In this document: positions 34,783 through 43,061 of the stretch, in pieces
Position numbering within the stretch: position 1 is the first letter of the stretch
How the letters are laid out: each line of letters starts with the position of its first letter
From: Deltaproteobacteria bacterium
GTDB taxonomy: Bacteria > Myxococcota > JADLHZ01
Reading direction: 5' to 3'
DNA: 64,000 bases
Assembly (NCBI GenBank): GCA_020848545.1
Contig: JADLHZ010000085.1
Span: 62,001-126,000 of the forward strand
The notes under the pieces: generated by a model
Told to the model about the DNA's origin: nothing
Seen by the model: only the letters and a program-made list of their open reading frames with translations
Databases searched by the model: none
Made by a program: the position numbers and the translations under genes

Positions 34783-35975
34783 CCCGCCTGAAACCTCTGC
34801 TCGTCGCCGGCCTGCTCGCGGCGTCCACCTCCTGCGGCGCCGGGCCGCGGGCGGCCCCGTACGTGCCGAGCGGCTACGCCGAGACCGAGTGCGGCAACTT
34901 CGAGGATCTGGCGCCCGCCTTGATCAAGTCGCTGCACAGCGGCGGCTTCGACAAGATCGCCGAGGTCTTCCGCACCGAGCTCGTGCCTTCGGGCGCGCTG
35001 CGCACCGCCGTCGCCGCCGTGCTGCGCCTCGCCAAGGACGCGCCGCCGCCCGACGGACTTTTGACGCCGATCGGCAAGGTCATCGACAACCCGAGCGTCG
35101 AGCCCGTCGTGACGCTCGCGCTGGCAGCGTTGAAGTACTTGGCCGGCCGTCTGCCCGCGACCAAGACGCACTACGAAGTGACGACCGTGCTCAGCAAGCT
35201 GCTCGGCGAGTGCAGCGATCCGAAAGGCCCGTTGACGCTCGTCGAGGTGCTGTTGAAGACCCACGTCCCGCTCGGCTGCACACCGGGCGATGACGGCTGC
35301 AAGCTCGGCACGATCGCGCTCTTTCGTCCGCTGCGCGACTTGCTGAGCGATCCCGCGACGCGTGAGCTGCTGAGCGCGCTGCGCATCGAGGCGATCCCCG
35401 AGGAGTCATTCGTCGTGCTGATGAACCAGCTGTTCACGATCTTGAAGAGCCCGAGCTTCTCGTTCACGGACGTGCGTGCCGTGCTGCAAGCGAACGTGTA
35501 TCCGCTGATCGAGGCCGCGAGCTTGAAGACGAAGCTCGACGCGCTGCTCGACGTGCTCGATGAGCTCACCCGACCCGAGGTCGGCCTGCAAAGCTCGCTC
35601 AGAGAAACGCTGACCTGCGCGACGGCGAAAGATCCGAACGGCGACGTCAACCGCATGATCTACGCGCTCGTCGTGCAGCCGGAGTTTCAGGTCTCGGAGC
35701 TCGTCTCGGCCGTCAACGCAACCGACGACATCGATCCGGATGAGAAGGTGGCGAAGTGGCTCGCGAAGGTCATCGGCATCTTGAAGGCCGACCGCGCGTT
35801 GAACGACGCGCTCATCGGCGTGGTCGTCAAGATGCTGCAAGAGCGGAACGCGGCGAAGGTGATCCCGTCGCTGCTCGACATCAGCGCGAGCGGCGCCCTC
35901 GCGGATCTTCAGCGCCTGCTCGAGCGCGGGTTTTCGAAGTGCAGCCGGCTGCCGAAGGGAGCGCCGCCGACATGA
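34779..35975 (+). CDS. Large lipoprotein of unknown function
   Basis: 398 residues from ATG 34779 (overlap with the Rieske gene stop, ATGA). Lipoprotein signal: MTRLKPLLVAGLLAASTSC. The mature part is alpha-helical with many Leu-rich amphipathic segments (PLIEAASLKTKLDALLDVLDEL, KVAKWLAKVIGILKADRAL) and a few Cys (LGCTPGDDGCK). No catalytic motif is seen. Position between Rieske and FadL-like genes suggests it links the redox module to the outer membrane. Confidence 0.6.
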   Translation: MTRLKPLLVAGLLAASTSCGAGPRAAPYVPSGYAETECGNFEDLAPALIKSLHSGGFDKIAEVFRTELVPSGALRTAVAAVLRLAKDAPPPDGLLTPIGKVIDNPSVEPVVTLALAALKYLAGRLPATKTHYEVTTVLSKLLGECSDPKGPLTLVEVLLKTHVPLGCTPGDDGCKLGTIALFRPLRDLLSDPATRELLSALRIEAIPEESFVVLMNQLFTILKSPSFSFTDVRAVLQANVYPLIEAASLKTKLDALLDVLDELTRPEVGLQSSLRETLTCATAKDPNGDVNRMIYALVVQPEFQVSELVSAVNATDDIDPDEKVAKWLAKVIGILKADRALNDALIGVVVKMLQERNAAKVIPSLLDISASGALADLQRLLERGFSKCSRLPKGAPPT

Positions 35976-37303
35976 AGCGCGCATGGCTCGTGTTCTTCGT
36001 GGTGCTCTGCTCCGCGCGTTCGGCGCACGCGAACTGGTTCGACCTCTTCGGCGTCGGCGGCCGCGGCGCCGCGATGGGCAGCGCGATGACGGCCGCCGCC
36101 GATGATTGGACCGCGACCTATTACAATCCGGCGCTGTTGACGCTCGCCCCGACGCCGACCTTCGGCTTCGGCTACGCGTTGATGGCGCCGAAGCTCGACA
36201 TGGCGCTCATCAACACGTCGCCCGCGTACGAGCCAAGGCAGACGCAATTTCAAAGCGGCATCAACGCCGGCTTTTCGATGCCGATGCCGGGGCGCCTGGG
36301 CGAGCGCTTGCACATGGGGCTCGTCGCGTTCATTCCGATCGGCCCGCTGGTGCGCGTTCGCATGATCGACTCATCGATGCCGCACTTCTTCGCCTACGAT
36401 TACGCGCCAGGCACCTTCGTCATCTCGACGGCGCTCGGGCTCGAGATCACCGAGTGGCTGCGCGTCGGCTTCGGTGTGCATATCCTCGCCTCGCTCGTCG
36501 GCGGCGCCGACATGTCGCTCGACATCGCCAACGGCCGCTTCCCCCTGAAGAACATGGACGCCGCGCTCTTCATCACGCCCTCGCCGACCGCGGGCATCGC
36601 GGTGACGCCGGTCGCCGGCCTGAGCCTCGCCGTCAGCTATCGCGGCCAAATCAGCGTCGACGTGAACATCCCGGCGAAGGCGCACATCGAAGGCCTCGCC
36701 GCCGATCTCGATCTCAACATCAGCGGGACGACGCAATGGAAGCCGCATCAGATCAACTTCGGCGCCGCGTACATGATCCCGAAGTTTCCGCTCTTGCTCG
36801 CCGTCGACTGCACCTACGCGCTGTGGTCGCTCGCGCCGGATCCGACGCTGCAAGTCGCGCTGGCGCTCACCGGCGACGACATCGCGCGCCTCGGCCTGCT
36901 CGGCGTCCTCGACGCGCCGACGCCGGGCAACGAGCGCAAGCTGCCGCCCGGGTATTTCTCGAACACCTTCAGCTTCCGCGCGGGCGCCGAGTACCGCGCG
37001 ATCGACTGGTTCGCGATCCGCGCCGGCTACAACCTGCGGCCGAGCCACGTGCCGGTGCAGACGAGCGGCACGAACTTGCTCGACAACGACACGCACACCT
37101 TGAGCCTCGGCCTCGGCTTCCGCTTCAAGGACGCGACGAAGTTCTTCACCGGCTACTTCTCGATCGACACGACGGCGCAGCTCGGCCTCTTGCCGCAACG
37201 GCAGCACATCAAGGACACCGCCGACGATCCCGTGGGCGACTTATCGGCCGGCGGCTCGCTCTTCAACTTCTCAGTGATGCTCAGCTACCTCTTCGGTCCG
37301 TAG
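35972..37303 (+). CDS. OmpP1/FadL-family outer membrane protein
   Basis: 443 residues from ATG 35972 (ATGA overlap; GAAGGGAG upstream). The signal peptide is followed by the FadL hatch pattern (GVGGRGAAMGSAMTAAADDWTATYYNPALL) and a C-terminal barrel with the expected Gly/aromatic alternation, ending SVMLSYLFGP. FadL proteins import hydrophobic molecules by lateral diffusion. As last gene of the operon with BKACE, b561, YceI and Rieske, it may supply a hydrophobic substrate to be oxidised or broken down. It overlaps the convergent metallophosphoesterase gene by 33 bp at the 3' end. Confidence 0.88.
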   Translation: MKRAWLVFFVVLCSARSAHANWFDLFGVGGRGAAMGSAMTAAADDWTATYYNPALLTLAPTPTFGFGYALMAPKLDMALINTSPAYEPRQTQFQSGINAGFSMPMPGRLGERLHMGLVAFIPIGPLVRVRMIDSSMPHFFAYDYAPGTFVISTALGLEITEWLRVGFGVHILASLVGGADMSLDIANGRFPLKNMDAALFITPSPTAGIAVTPVAGLSLAVSYRGQISVDVNIPAKAHIEGLAADLDLNISGTTQWKPHQINFGAAYMIPKFPLLLAVDCTYALWSLAPDPTLQVALALTGDDIARLGLLGVLDAPTPGNERKLPPGYFSNTFSFRAGAEYRAIDWFAIRAGYNLRPSHVPVQTSGTNLLDNDTHTLSLGLGFRFKDATKFFTGYFSIDTTAQLGLLPQRQHIKDTADDPVGDLSAGGSLFNFSVMLSYLFGP

Positions 37304-38374
37304 CGTGAGGACAGCGATCTCGGCGCGGCTCATGAAGCGCATCGGTGGCCCCCAGTAGCCGGCGCCAGAGGTCACGTGTACGGTGAGCGCCCCTGATCTG
37401 CACACGCCGACCAGGCACCCTTGATCCCAACGGGCCAGCGCGCCGAGCGGAAAGATCTGGCCGGCGTGGGTGTGCCCTGAGAGCTGCAACACCGCGCCTG
37501 AACGCCGCGCGATCTCGTGCGACGCCATCGGTTGGTGCACGAGCACGATCGCCGGATGGGTGACGGCGCTGAAGGCGCGCTCGTAGTCCGGCGCGTGACC
37601 GCCCGAAAACTCTGGCGCCGACAGCTCGTCGACGCCGACGACGTCGAAGTCGCCTCGCGCCACGCTCTCGTTTTGCAGCACGGCGAGGCCGAGCGTTCGG
37701 AGATGCGCGACCCACGCGTCGGCGCCCGAGAAGTACTCGTGGTTGCCGAGCGCGATGAAGACGCCGTCCTTCGCCCGCAGCTCGCGCAGGGGCTCCACGT
37801 GCCACGCGAGCTCTGGAACGCTGCCGTCGACGAGGTCGCCCGTGATCGCGACGAGGTCGGGCTGCAGCGCGTTACATCTCGCCACGATCATCTCGACGAA
37901 CGCGCGATCGATCATCGCGCCGACGTGCAAGTCCGCGAGGTGGACGATGCGATAGCCGTCGCGGGGAAAGAGCGGCACCGAGATTGTGCGCTCGGTGATC
38001 GCGGGCGCGCGCAACGCTTGCCACATGCTCAGCGCCGAGAGCCCGAGGGCGACCAGAAGCGCGGCGCGCGGCGGTGCGCGCACGAGATCACCGAGCAGCA
38101 AGGTGCCCATCGCGAAGTACAGGAAGCCTGCCCACGTAAACGCACACCACATGAGCGGCGCGGCGATCGCGCGCGGCGTCAGCGTCATCAGCTCGAGCTC
38201 GACCATTCCGAGCGGCAGCAGAAAGAAGAGCGCCACGAACGCCGCACGCACGCCGCGAGAAGCCGGTCGCTTGGGACGCGCGTAGAGCAGCCAAAAAAGG
38301 TATCGATGGACGGCCGCGCTCACGATCACCGCTCCGCCCACGTAAGCGAGCCAGTCGACGAGCGGCGGAATCAA
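37271..38374 (-). CDS. Membrane metallophosphoesterase (YkuE-like)
   Basis: 367 residues, TTG start overlapping the upstream stop (TTGA). An N-terminal half of about four membrane segments (about 1-130) is followed by a calcineurin-like phosphoesterase domain: DLHVG, GDLVDG, GNHEYF, and late SGHTHAGQIFP, the full set of metal ligands. Proteins of this form include lipid-linked or UDP-diacyl-glucosamine-type phosphatases; the substrate is unknown. Last gene in a three-gene operon with a GT39-like transferase. Confidence 0.88.
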   Translation of the reverse strand: MIPPLVDWLAYVGGAVIVSAAVHRYLFWLLYARPKRPASRGVRAAFVALFFLLPLGMVELELMTLTPRAIAAPLMWCAFTWAGFLYFAMGTLLLGDLVRAPPRAALLVALGLSALSMWQALRAPAITERTISVPLFPRDGYRIVHLADLHVGAMIDRAFVEMIVARCNALQPDLVAITGDLVDGSVPELAWHVEPLRELRAKDGVFIALGNHEYFSGADAWVAHLRTLGLAVLQNESVARGDFDVVGVDELSAPEFSGGHAPDYERAFSAVTHPAIVLVHQPMASHEIARRSGAVLQLSGHTHAGQIFPLGALARWDQGCLVGVCRSGALTVHVTSGAGYWGPPMRFMSRAEIAVLTLRTEEVAEHH

Positions 38375-39999
38375 GGAGGCGGAAGCTGCCGGTAGGCGTC
38401 GAGCGCGCGCGGATTGTCGCCAGCCGCCGTTGCCGCATGCCCGACGAGCAGCAAGGTCTCGGGAGTCCCGGGAGCGCTTTCACTGGCGCGGGTAGCCGCT
38501 CGGGCGATGCGCGAATCCGGACGCGGGCGGGCGGCCTCCAAGCGCTGAACGATCTGCTGCGTGTAAAGGAAGCGCTCGCGCGGGTGTGGATCGGGCTTCC
38601 AGCTGAGCTGCCAGATGAGCGCAGCAGCGGCGATCAAGATGACCGAGAGCGTGCGCCCCGCGCCGCTGCTCTCTTGAGGAGACGCGCCGCCAGCGGCGAT
38701 GACATAGGCGATCGCGAAGAGCACGAGCCAGAAAGGCAGCACGGCGTAATACCCGCTGAGCCCAATGAGGTGGCCAACGCTCTGCGCGAAGACGCCCTGC
38801 TGAAACATCGCCCACGACAAATCGCGGAGCGGGTTCGCGAAGCTCTCCGGCAAATAGATATGCGTCGCCGCGACGAGCGCGGTGATGAGCAGCGACCAAC
38901 TCCCGAGCACACCGACGACGAACGCCCCGCCAGCGACCGACGTCATCGCCTCCACCCCGCGCGCGAGCGGCCACAGGCAGAGCACCAGCGCAAACGCCAC
39001 CGACGCGCCGTCTGCTGTGTTCGTGAACAAGAGCGCGACGCCGGCCGTGATCGCCAACACGGCCGACTCGCCGCTGTCGCCACGGCCGAGCATGAAGACG
39101 AAGCCGACGACCGCGATCGCCAGCAACGGCGCCGAGCGCAAGATCCCATCGCTCGCCACGAACAGGCGCCACACCCGGACGATGCCCGGCGCCGGAAGGC
39201 CCCAGAAGGTCGCTGCGCCGCTCGCGTGCGGCACGAAGAACGCGGAGCCGAAGCAGTAGTATTGATAGACGCCGAGGCCTACCGCGCCGAGCGCCGCGAG
39301 CCCGACAAAGGGGACGATCCAGCGCGGGTTGCGCGCGCGCCCGGCGCCATAGACGAAGAGCAAGGGCAGCGCGAAGACCGCCGTACGGCAACACACGACG
39401 GCGATGGCGAGGAGCAGGCCGGCGCCGACGAAGCTCGCTTGCTGCGGCCAATCGGTTTCGTCGCCGAGCAAGACGAGGCAGAGGAGCACGCAGAGCGCAG
39501 CCGTGAAGCCGCCGTCGAGCGTCGTCGCCGCGTGCATCAGCGGCACGAGCGCAGCGATCGCGAGCACGCCGAGCCGCGCCGCCTGCGCGTGAACGCCGCG
39601 TCGGACGAGGAAGAAGAAGAAGATCAGCGCGACGATCGCCGCCGGGAGCTGCGCGAGCGCGAGCCGCAGCCAGCGCATCGCCGTCGCGTTCGTGACCTCG
39701 GCGCCGAAGACCCACGCCACGACCTTCGCCGCAGCGAACGCCGGCACCGCCAAAAACGCGAGCCCCGGCGCGAGCGCGGAGTAGGACTCGCCGTCGACGA
39801 CCACCTTCGCCCCGAGATCGCCGTGCTTCTTCACTTGCTCGCTGATCTTGACGCTGCCCTGCTCGACGAGCGCGCGCGTGAGGTAAAGCGTGGCGAGCTC
39901 GTCACTAGAGAAGCCGCTCGGCGCTTCGTGCCGGAAATACGGCAGCGCCACAAACAGGAGCAAGATGGGCCACACCGACGCGCTCTTGCTCGGGCTCAT
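38371..39999 (-). CDS. Polytopic membrane protein, GT39/ArnT-like
   Basis: 542 residues from ATG 39999. About ten to twelve membrane segments. After the first segment there is an SSDELATLYLTRALVEQG segment: this region holds the acidic motif of lipid-linked glycosyltransferases of the PMT/ArnT fold. A C-terminal soluble tail with Arg/Pro-rich and TPR-like ends follows (LLVGHAATAAGDNPRALDAYRQLP). The frame stays open upstream to 40656 but that is a mirror of the next gene. It may glycosylate an envelope component; function is inferred only from fold. Confidence 0.7.
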   Translation of the reverse strand: MSPSKSASVWPILLLFVALPYFRHEAPSGFSSDELATLYLTRALVEQGSVKISEQVKKHGDLGAKVVVDGESYSALAPGLAFLAVPAFAAAKVVAWVFGAEVTNATAMRWLRLALAQLPAAIVALIFFFFLVRRGVHAQAARLGVLAIAALVPLMHAATTLDGGFTAALCVLLCLVLLGDETDWPQQASFVGAGLLLAIAVVCCRTAVFALPLLFVYGAGRARNPRWIVPFVGLAALGAVGLGVYQYYCFGSAFFVPHASGAATFWGLPAPGIVRVWRLFVASDGILRSAPLLAIAVVGFVFMLGRGDSGESAVLAITAGVALLFTNTADGASVAFALVLCLWPLARGVEAMTSVAGGAFVVGVLGSWSLLITALVAATHIYLPESFANPLRDLSWAMFQQGVFAQSVGHLIGLSGYYAVLPFWLVLFAIAYVIAAGGASPQESSGAGRTLSVILIAAAALIWQLSWKPDPHPRERFLYTQQIVQRLEAARPRPDSRIARAATRASESAPGTPETLLLVGHAATAAGDNPRALDAYRQLPPP

Positions 40000-40865
40000 T
40001 TCGACAGCTCCAGGTCGACGCAGACGCCGCGCTCGGCGGTGACCGCGAGCTCGACGCGCCGGCTGCCGATGCGCAACGCTTTGCTGGCTCGGTGCCAGCG
40101 GCCGCCGGCGTCGCTCGCGCCAAGCTCGGCGACCGCGACCTCGGCGTCGTCGACGCGCAAGACCGCCCGCGCGGGCGCCGGAGGATCGGCGTCGCCGCGC
40201 GCGAGGTAGAGCTCGGCGTCCTTCAGCGCATCGAGATCGGCGAGGCGAAGCTGCATCACGATCTCGACCCCGGCCGGCGCCTGCGCCCACAAGCAGCGGC
40301 TCTTGGCACCCGTGATCATCAGCTCGCGCCGCTCGACGACGACGTTTTGCCGCGGACACGAACGCCTGCGCGTGTCGCCTGCGCACTCGGCGACGCCCGG
40401 AGAATCTTCGACGAAGACGCGCGTCGTGGCGAAGTCGACCGAGAGCGAATGCGCGGCGACGCGCAGGACGGCCACCGCCTTGCCGACGAAGTCGCGCCAC
40501 TCTTCCAAGTGGAAGACATTTTCGACGAGCGCCTCGGGCGGCGCCGTCTCCGACGCGAAGAGCACGTCGCCGAGGCCGGCGAGGTCCAAGTGCTGGCGGC
40601 CGTCGACGAGGATGATCGGCAACTGCTGCATCCGATCGAGCACGTCGAGCTGCCACGCCGGATGAAAGAGCAGCACACGGCCCGTGCGCTTGTCCTTTTC
40701 ATCCTGCTTCTCGATCTGCTTGGCCGCCGCTTCCCATGTGCCCGAGCGCGCCGGCGCAAAACGCCAGTAGCTCGCGCCGAGGATGAGGCAAGCGACGACG
40801 AGCAAGGTTCCACCATGACCGCGCGCACGCCGGCGTCCGCTACCGAGTTGGAAGCCCTCGCTCAC
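39996..40865 (-). CDS. Membrane-anchored protein of unknown function
   Basis: 289 residues. One membrane segment near the N-terminus (about 20-33), then an exported part with a beta-rich, Cys-containing fold (SPGVAECAGDTRRRSCPRQN, SRCLWAQAPAGVEIVMQL, RLADLDALKDAELYLARGD) that resembles a jelly-roll sugar-binding domain, though not enough to name one. It overlaps the GT39-like gene by 4 bp, and is first in the operon with the phosphoesterase, so envelope glycan work is likely. Confidence 0.55.
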   Translation of the reverse strand: MSEGFQLGSGRRRARGHGGTLLVVACLILGASYWRFAPARSGTWEAAAKQIEKQDEKDKRTGRVLLFHPAWQLDVLDRMQQLPIILVDGRQHLDLAGLGDVLFASETAPPEALVENVFHLEEWRDFVGKAVAVLRVAAHSLSVDFATTRVFVEDSPGVAECAGDTRRRSCPRQNVVVERRELMITGAKSRCLWAQAPAGVEIVMQLRLADLDALKDAELYLARGDADPPAPARAVLRVDDAEVAVAELGASDAGGRWHRASKALRIGSRRVELAVTAERGVCVDLELSK

Positions 40866-40924
40866 TGAACAGACAATGTAGATCGCGGGGCGACGGCAGG
40901 TCTATTATTTGCGTGAGGAAACCC

Positions 40925-42016
40925 TCAGAACACGCCGCTCACCGTCGCGCGCACGGCCTTCTCTTCCTTGCCGCTGCCGGCGACGCCCGTGACGCTGTAG
41001 GTGATGCCGTTGCGACTGCCGGAGAACGTCGCGCTCGCGCGGACCGGCACCCCGGCTTGTGGCTGCACGTCTACGCCGCCTGCCATGCTGCCAACCGGCG
41101 TCCTGAGGCCGAGGCTCACGCGCGCGCCGGTGAGCGAGTCGCTCTCGTTCGGGGCCAGCGAGAGGCCGGTCGCCAGCGAGAACGGGCCGTAGCCGAGGTC
41201 GACCTGGGGTGTCACGAGCAGCACGCCGTCGCCGCTCGGGTCGAAATCGATCGCCACGCGATACGCGAGCTTCGTCCCATCCTTCTCGTCGACCGTGATG
41301 GCATGCGTCGTGGCCCTGAGCACGTCAGAGGAGCTCCACGTGAGCTCGCCGAGGTACGCGTAGGAAACGTCGCCGACCTTCAGCATCGTCGACAACCGCA
41401 ACCCTTGGAGGAAGAGGTTCTCGAAGTCCTGGCCGTGCAGCCACGCCAGCGCGCCTTGCTCGAGGTTCACCTTGCCGAGGTCGCCGTTCACCACCACGCC
41501 GGCCTTGATCGTCGGCTCCGCGAGCTCGGGCGCTGCCACGAGGCCGCCCGTCAAGCTCAAGCGCTTCGGGACGACCTCGAAGCTTTGCACCGTGTCGATG
41601 CCGGTCGCCTTCTTCACCGCGTCAGTGCCCTCGGAGTAGGCCAAACCGGCGAGGCCGCCCGCGGCGACGATCGCGGTGACGATCTTCACGGCGAGAGACT
41701 GCTTCTTCCAGTAGCCCACGATCTCCGTTTTCGGATCGATGCCGCTGAGCTTCAGCAGCAGCTTCAAGAAGATCTCGACGACCTTTTGCGCGTCGGCATC
41801 GTTCGCGTTTGCTTCCAGCTTGCGCAGGGCGTCGATCAACGCGCGAGCGTCCGCGGGAGCGAGCTGTGTCGCGATCTGCGCCGCCAGATCGGAGGTCATC
41901 GGCGGCCCGTTGCCCTTCGCGGTCTGCTCGAGCCAGCCGCGCAGAGCGTTCGAAAACGCGTTCGTCTCGGGGGCGAACGCCGGGGTTTGCTTCTTCTTGC
42001 CGACGGGGTCCGCCAT
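40925..42016 (-). CDS. Protein of unknown function with one membrane segment and beta-rich C-terminus
   Basis: 363 residues from ATG 42016; a TTG at 42070 would add 18 residues. After a helical N-terminal region (about 20-105) one membrane segment (about 110-130, VKIVTAIVAAGGLAGLAY) is followed by a beta-rich part with Gly/Asp-rich turns and alternating hydrophobics (FDPSGDGVLLVTPQVDLGYG, GARVSLGLRTPVG), ending in TVSGVF. The C-terminal half could be a small outer-membrane barrel, which would make the internal membrane segment odd. No family was recognised. Confidence 0.5.
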   Translation of the reverse strand: MADPVGKKKQTPAFAPETNAFSNALRGWLEQTAKGNGPPMTSDLAAQIATQLAPADARALIDALRKLEANANDADAQKVVEIFLKLLLKLSGIDPKTEIVGYWKKQSLAVKIVTAIVAAGGLAGLAYSEGTDAVKKATGIDTVQSFEVVPKRLSLTGGLVAAPELAEPTIKAGVVVNGDLGKVNLEQGALAWLHGQDFENLFLQGLRLSTMLKVGDVSYAYLGELTWSSSDVLRATTHAITVDEKDGTKLAYRVAIDFDPSGDGVLLVTPQVDLGYGPFSLATGLSLAPNESDSLTGARVSLGLRTPVGSMAGGVDVQPQAGVPVRASATFSGSRNGITYSVTGVAGSGKEEKAVRATVSGVF

Positions 42017-42107
42017 GCGATCGTTTTCGGCGCGGGACGTCGCCGCGGCGTCGGGCCCTGCGCTCGTCAAGCCGGCTTGACGCGGGCGGAAAGCATTCGG
42101 CTGCTCG

Positions 42108-43061
42108 CTAAAACGTAAGCGGCGAGCCGCTCAGGCGCGATCCTTCGAACTCTTCCTTGAACATGTGCCGCAGCATCGCCGCGATCGCGAGCGGGTTGCC
42201 GACCTCGGGCTGAAGAAACGGCGCGATCGCAGCCCGCATCGCCTGCGCGTTGGCGAAGCGCTTGTGGGCGGCGTGGGCGAGGCCGGTGTTCAACACCCAG
42301 GCGATGCCGGGCGGAATGTCGGGGTTCAGCGCGCGAAAGTCCGGGCGCGCGCCTTCGCCGATCCGCCGCATGACATCTTGATCGCTCTCTTGGCCTTGCG
42401 GGGCGAACAAGCGCCGGCCGGTGAGCGCTTCGGCCATGACAATCGTCATCGAGAAAAGATCGCTGCGCTGGTCGACGGGCTCGCCGAAGCACTGCTCGGG
42501 CGACAGGTAGCCGAGCTTGCCCATGGTCAGCCGCTGCAGCGCCGTGTCGTCGAGGCCCGGGAGCAGCGCGACGCCGAAGTCGCCGAGCAAGGTGCGCCCG
42601 TCGTACGCGATGAACAGGTTGTGCGGCGAGACGTCGCGGTGCACGAGCCCGAGCGCCTCGCCGGTCGCGCTCTTTGCCGTGTGCGCGTAGCCCAAGCCCT
42701 TCAACGCTTCGTCGATGATGAACAGGACGAACGGGATCGGGAAGCGGATCTCTTTTTTGCGCGCGCGAGAGAGCACCGCGTCCAAGTTCTGGCCGTCGAC
42801 GTAGTAGAGCGCGACGAAGTACGAATTCTCCGTGCTGCCGAAGTCGAGCGTCTTGATCACGTTCGGATGATCGAAGCGCCGGCACAAATCGATCTCGGCC
42901 ATGAAGCGATCGACAAAGTCGGGATCCGACGCCGCCGCCTCGGTGAGCTGCTTCAAGACGACGACCGGCGCCCGCGGATCGCGGCTGTCGCGGGCGCGAT
43001 AGACGATGGCCGTGCCACCTTCACCGAGCTTGTCGATGATGTCGTAGTGGCCGATGCGCAT
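42108..43061 (-). CDS. Ser/Thr protein kinase (no membrane domain)
   Basis: 317 residues, Hanks type: glycine loop GEGGTA (13-18), ATP lysine K37, catalytic loop HRDVSPHN (141-148, base D143), GDFGVA with D161, and a SPE motif. In this catalytic loop Ser-Pro-His stands where Lys-Pro-Glu/Ala is common, a variant common in myxobacterial kinases. It is a bare kinase domain. Its ATG overlaps the stop of the lytic transglycosylase gene by 1 bp (TGATG), so both should be made together; cell-wall turnover may be phosphorylation-controlled. Confidence 0.92.
   Translation of the reverse strand: MRIGHYDIIDKLGEGGTAIVYRARDSRDPRAPVVVLKQLTEAAASDPDFVDRFMAEIDLCRRFDHPNVIKTLDFGSTENSYFVALYYVDGQNLDAVLSRARKKEIRFPIPFVLFIIDEALKGLGYAHTAKSATGEALGLVHRDVSPHNLFIAYDGRTLLGDFGVALLPGLDDTALQRLTMGKLGYLSPEQCFGEPVDQRSDLFSMTIVMAEALTGRRLFAPQGQESDQDVMRRIGEGARPDFRALNPDIPPGIAWVLNTGLAHAAHKRFANAQAMRAAIAPFLQPEVGNPLAIAAMLRHMFKEEFEGSRLSGSPLTF

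Noticed and set aside
40905-40927. Terminator after the unknown gene at 40925
   Set aside because: Only a 5-bp stem (TGAGG/CCTCA) with no T-run following on the minus strand.
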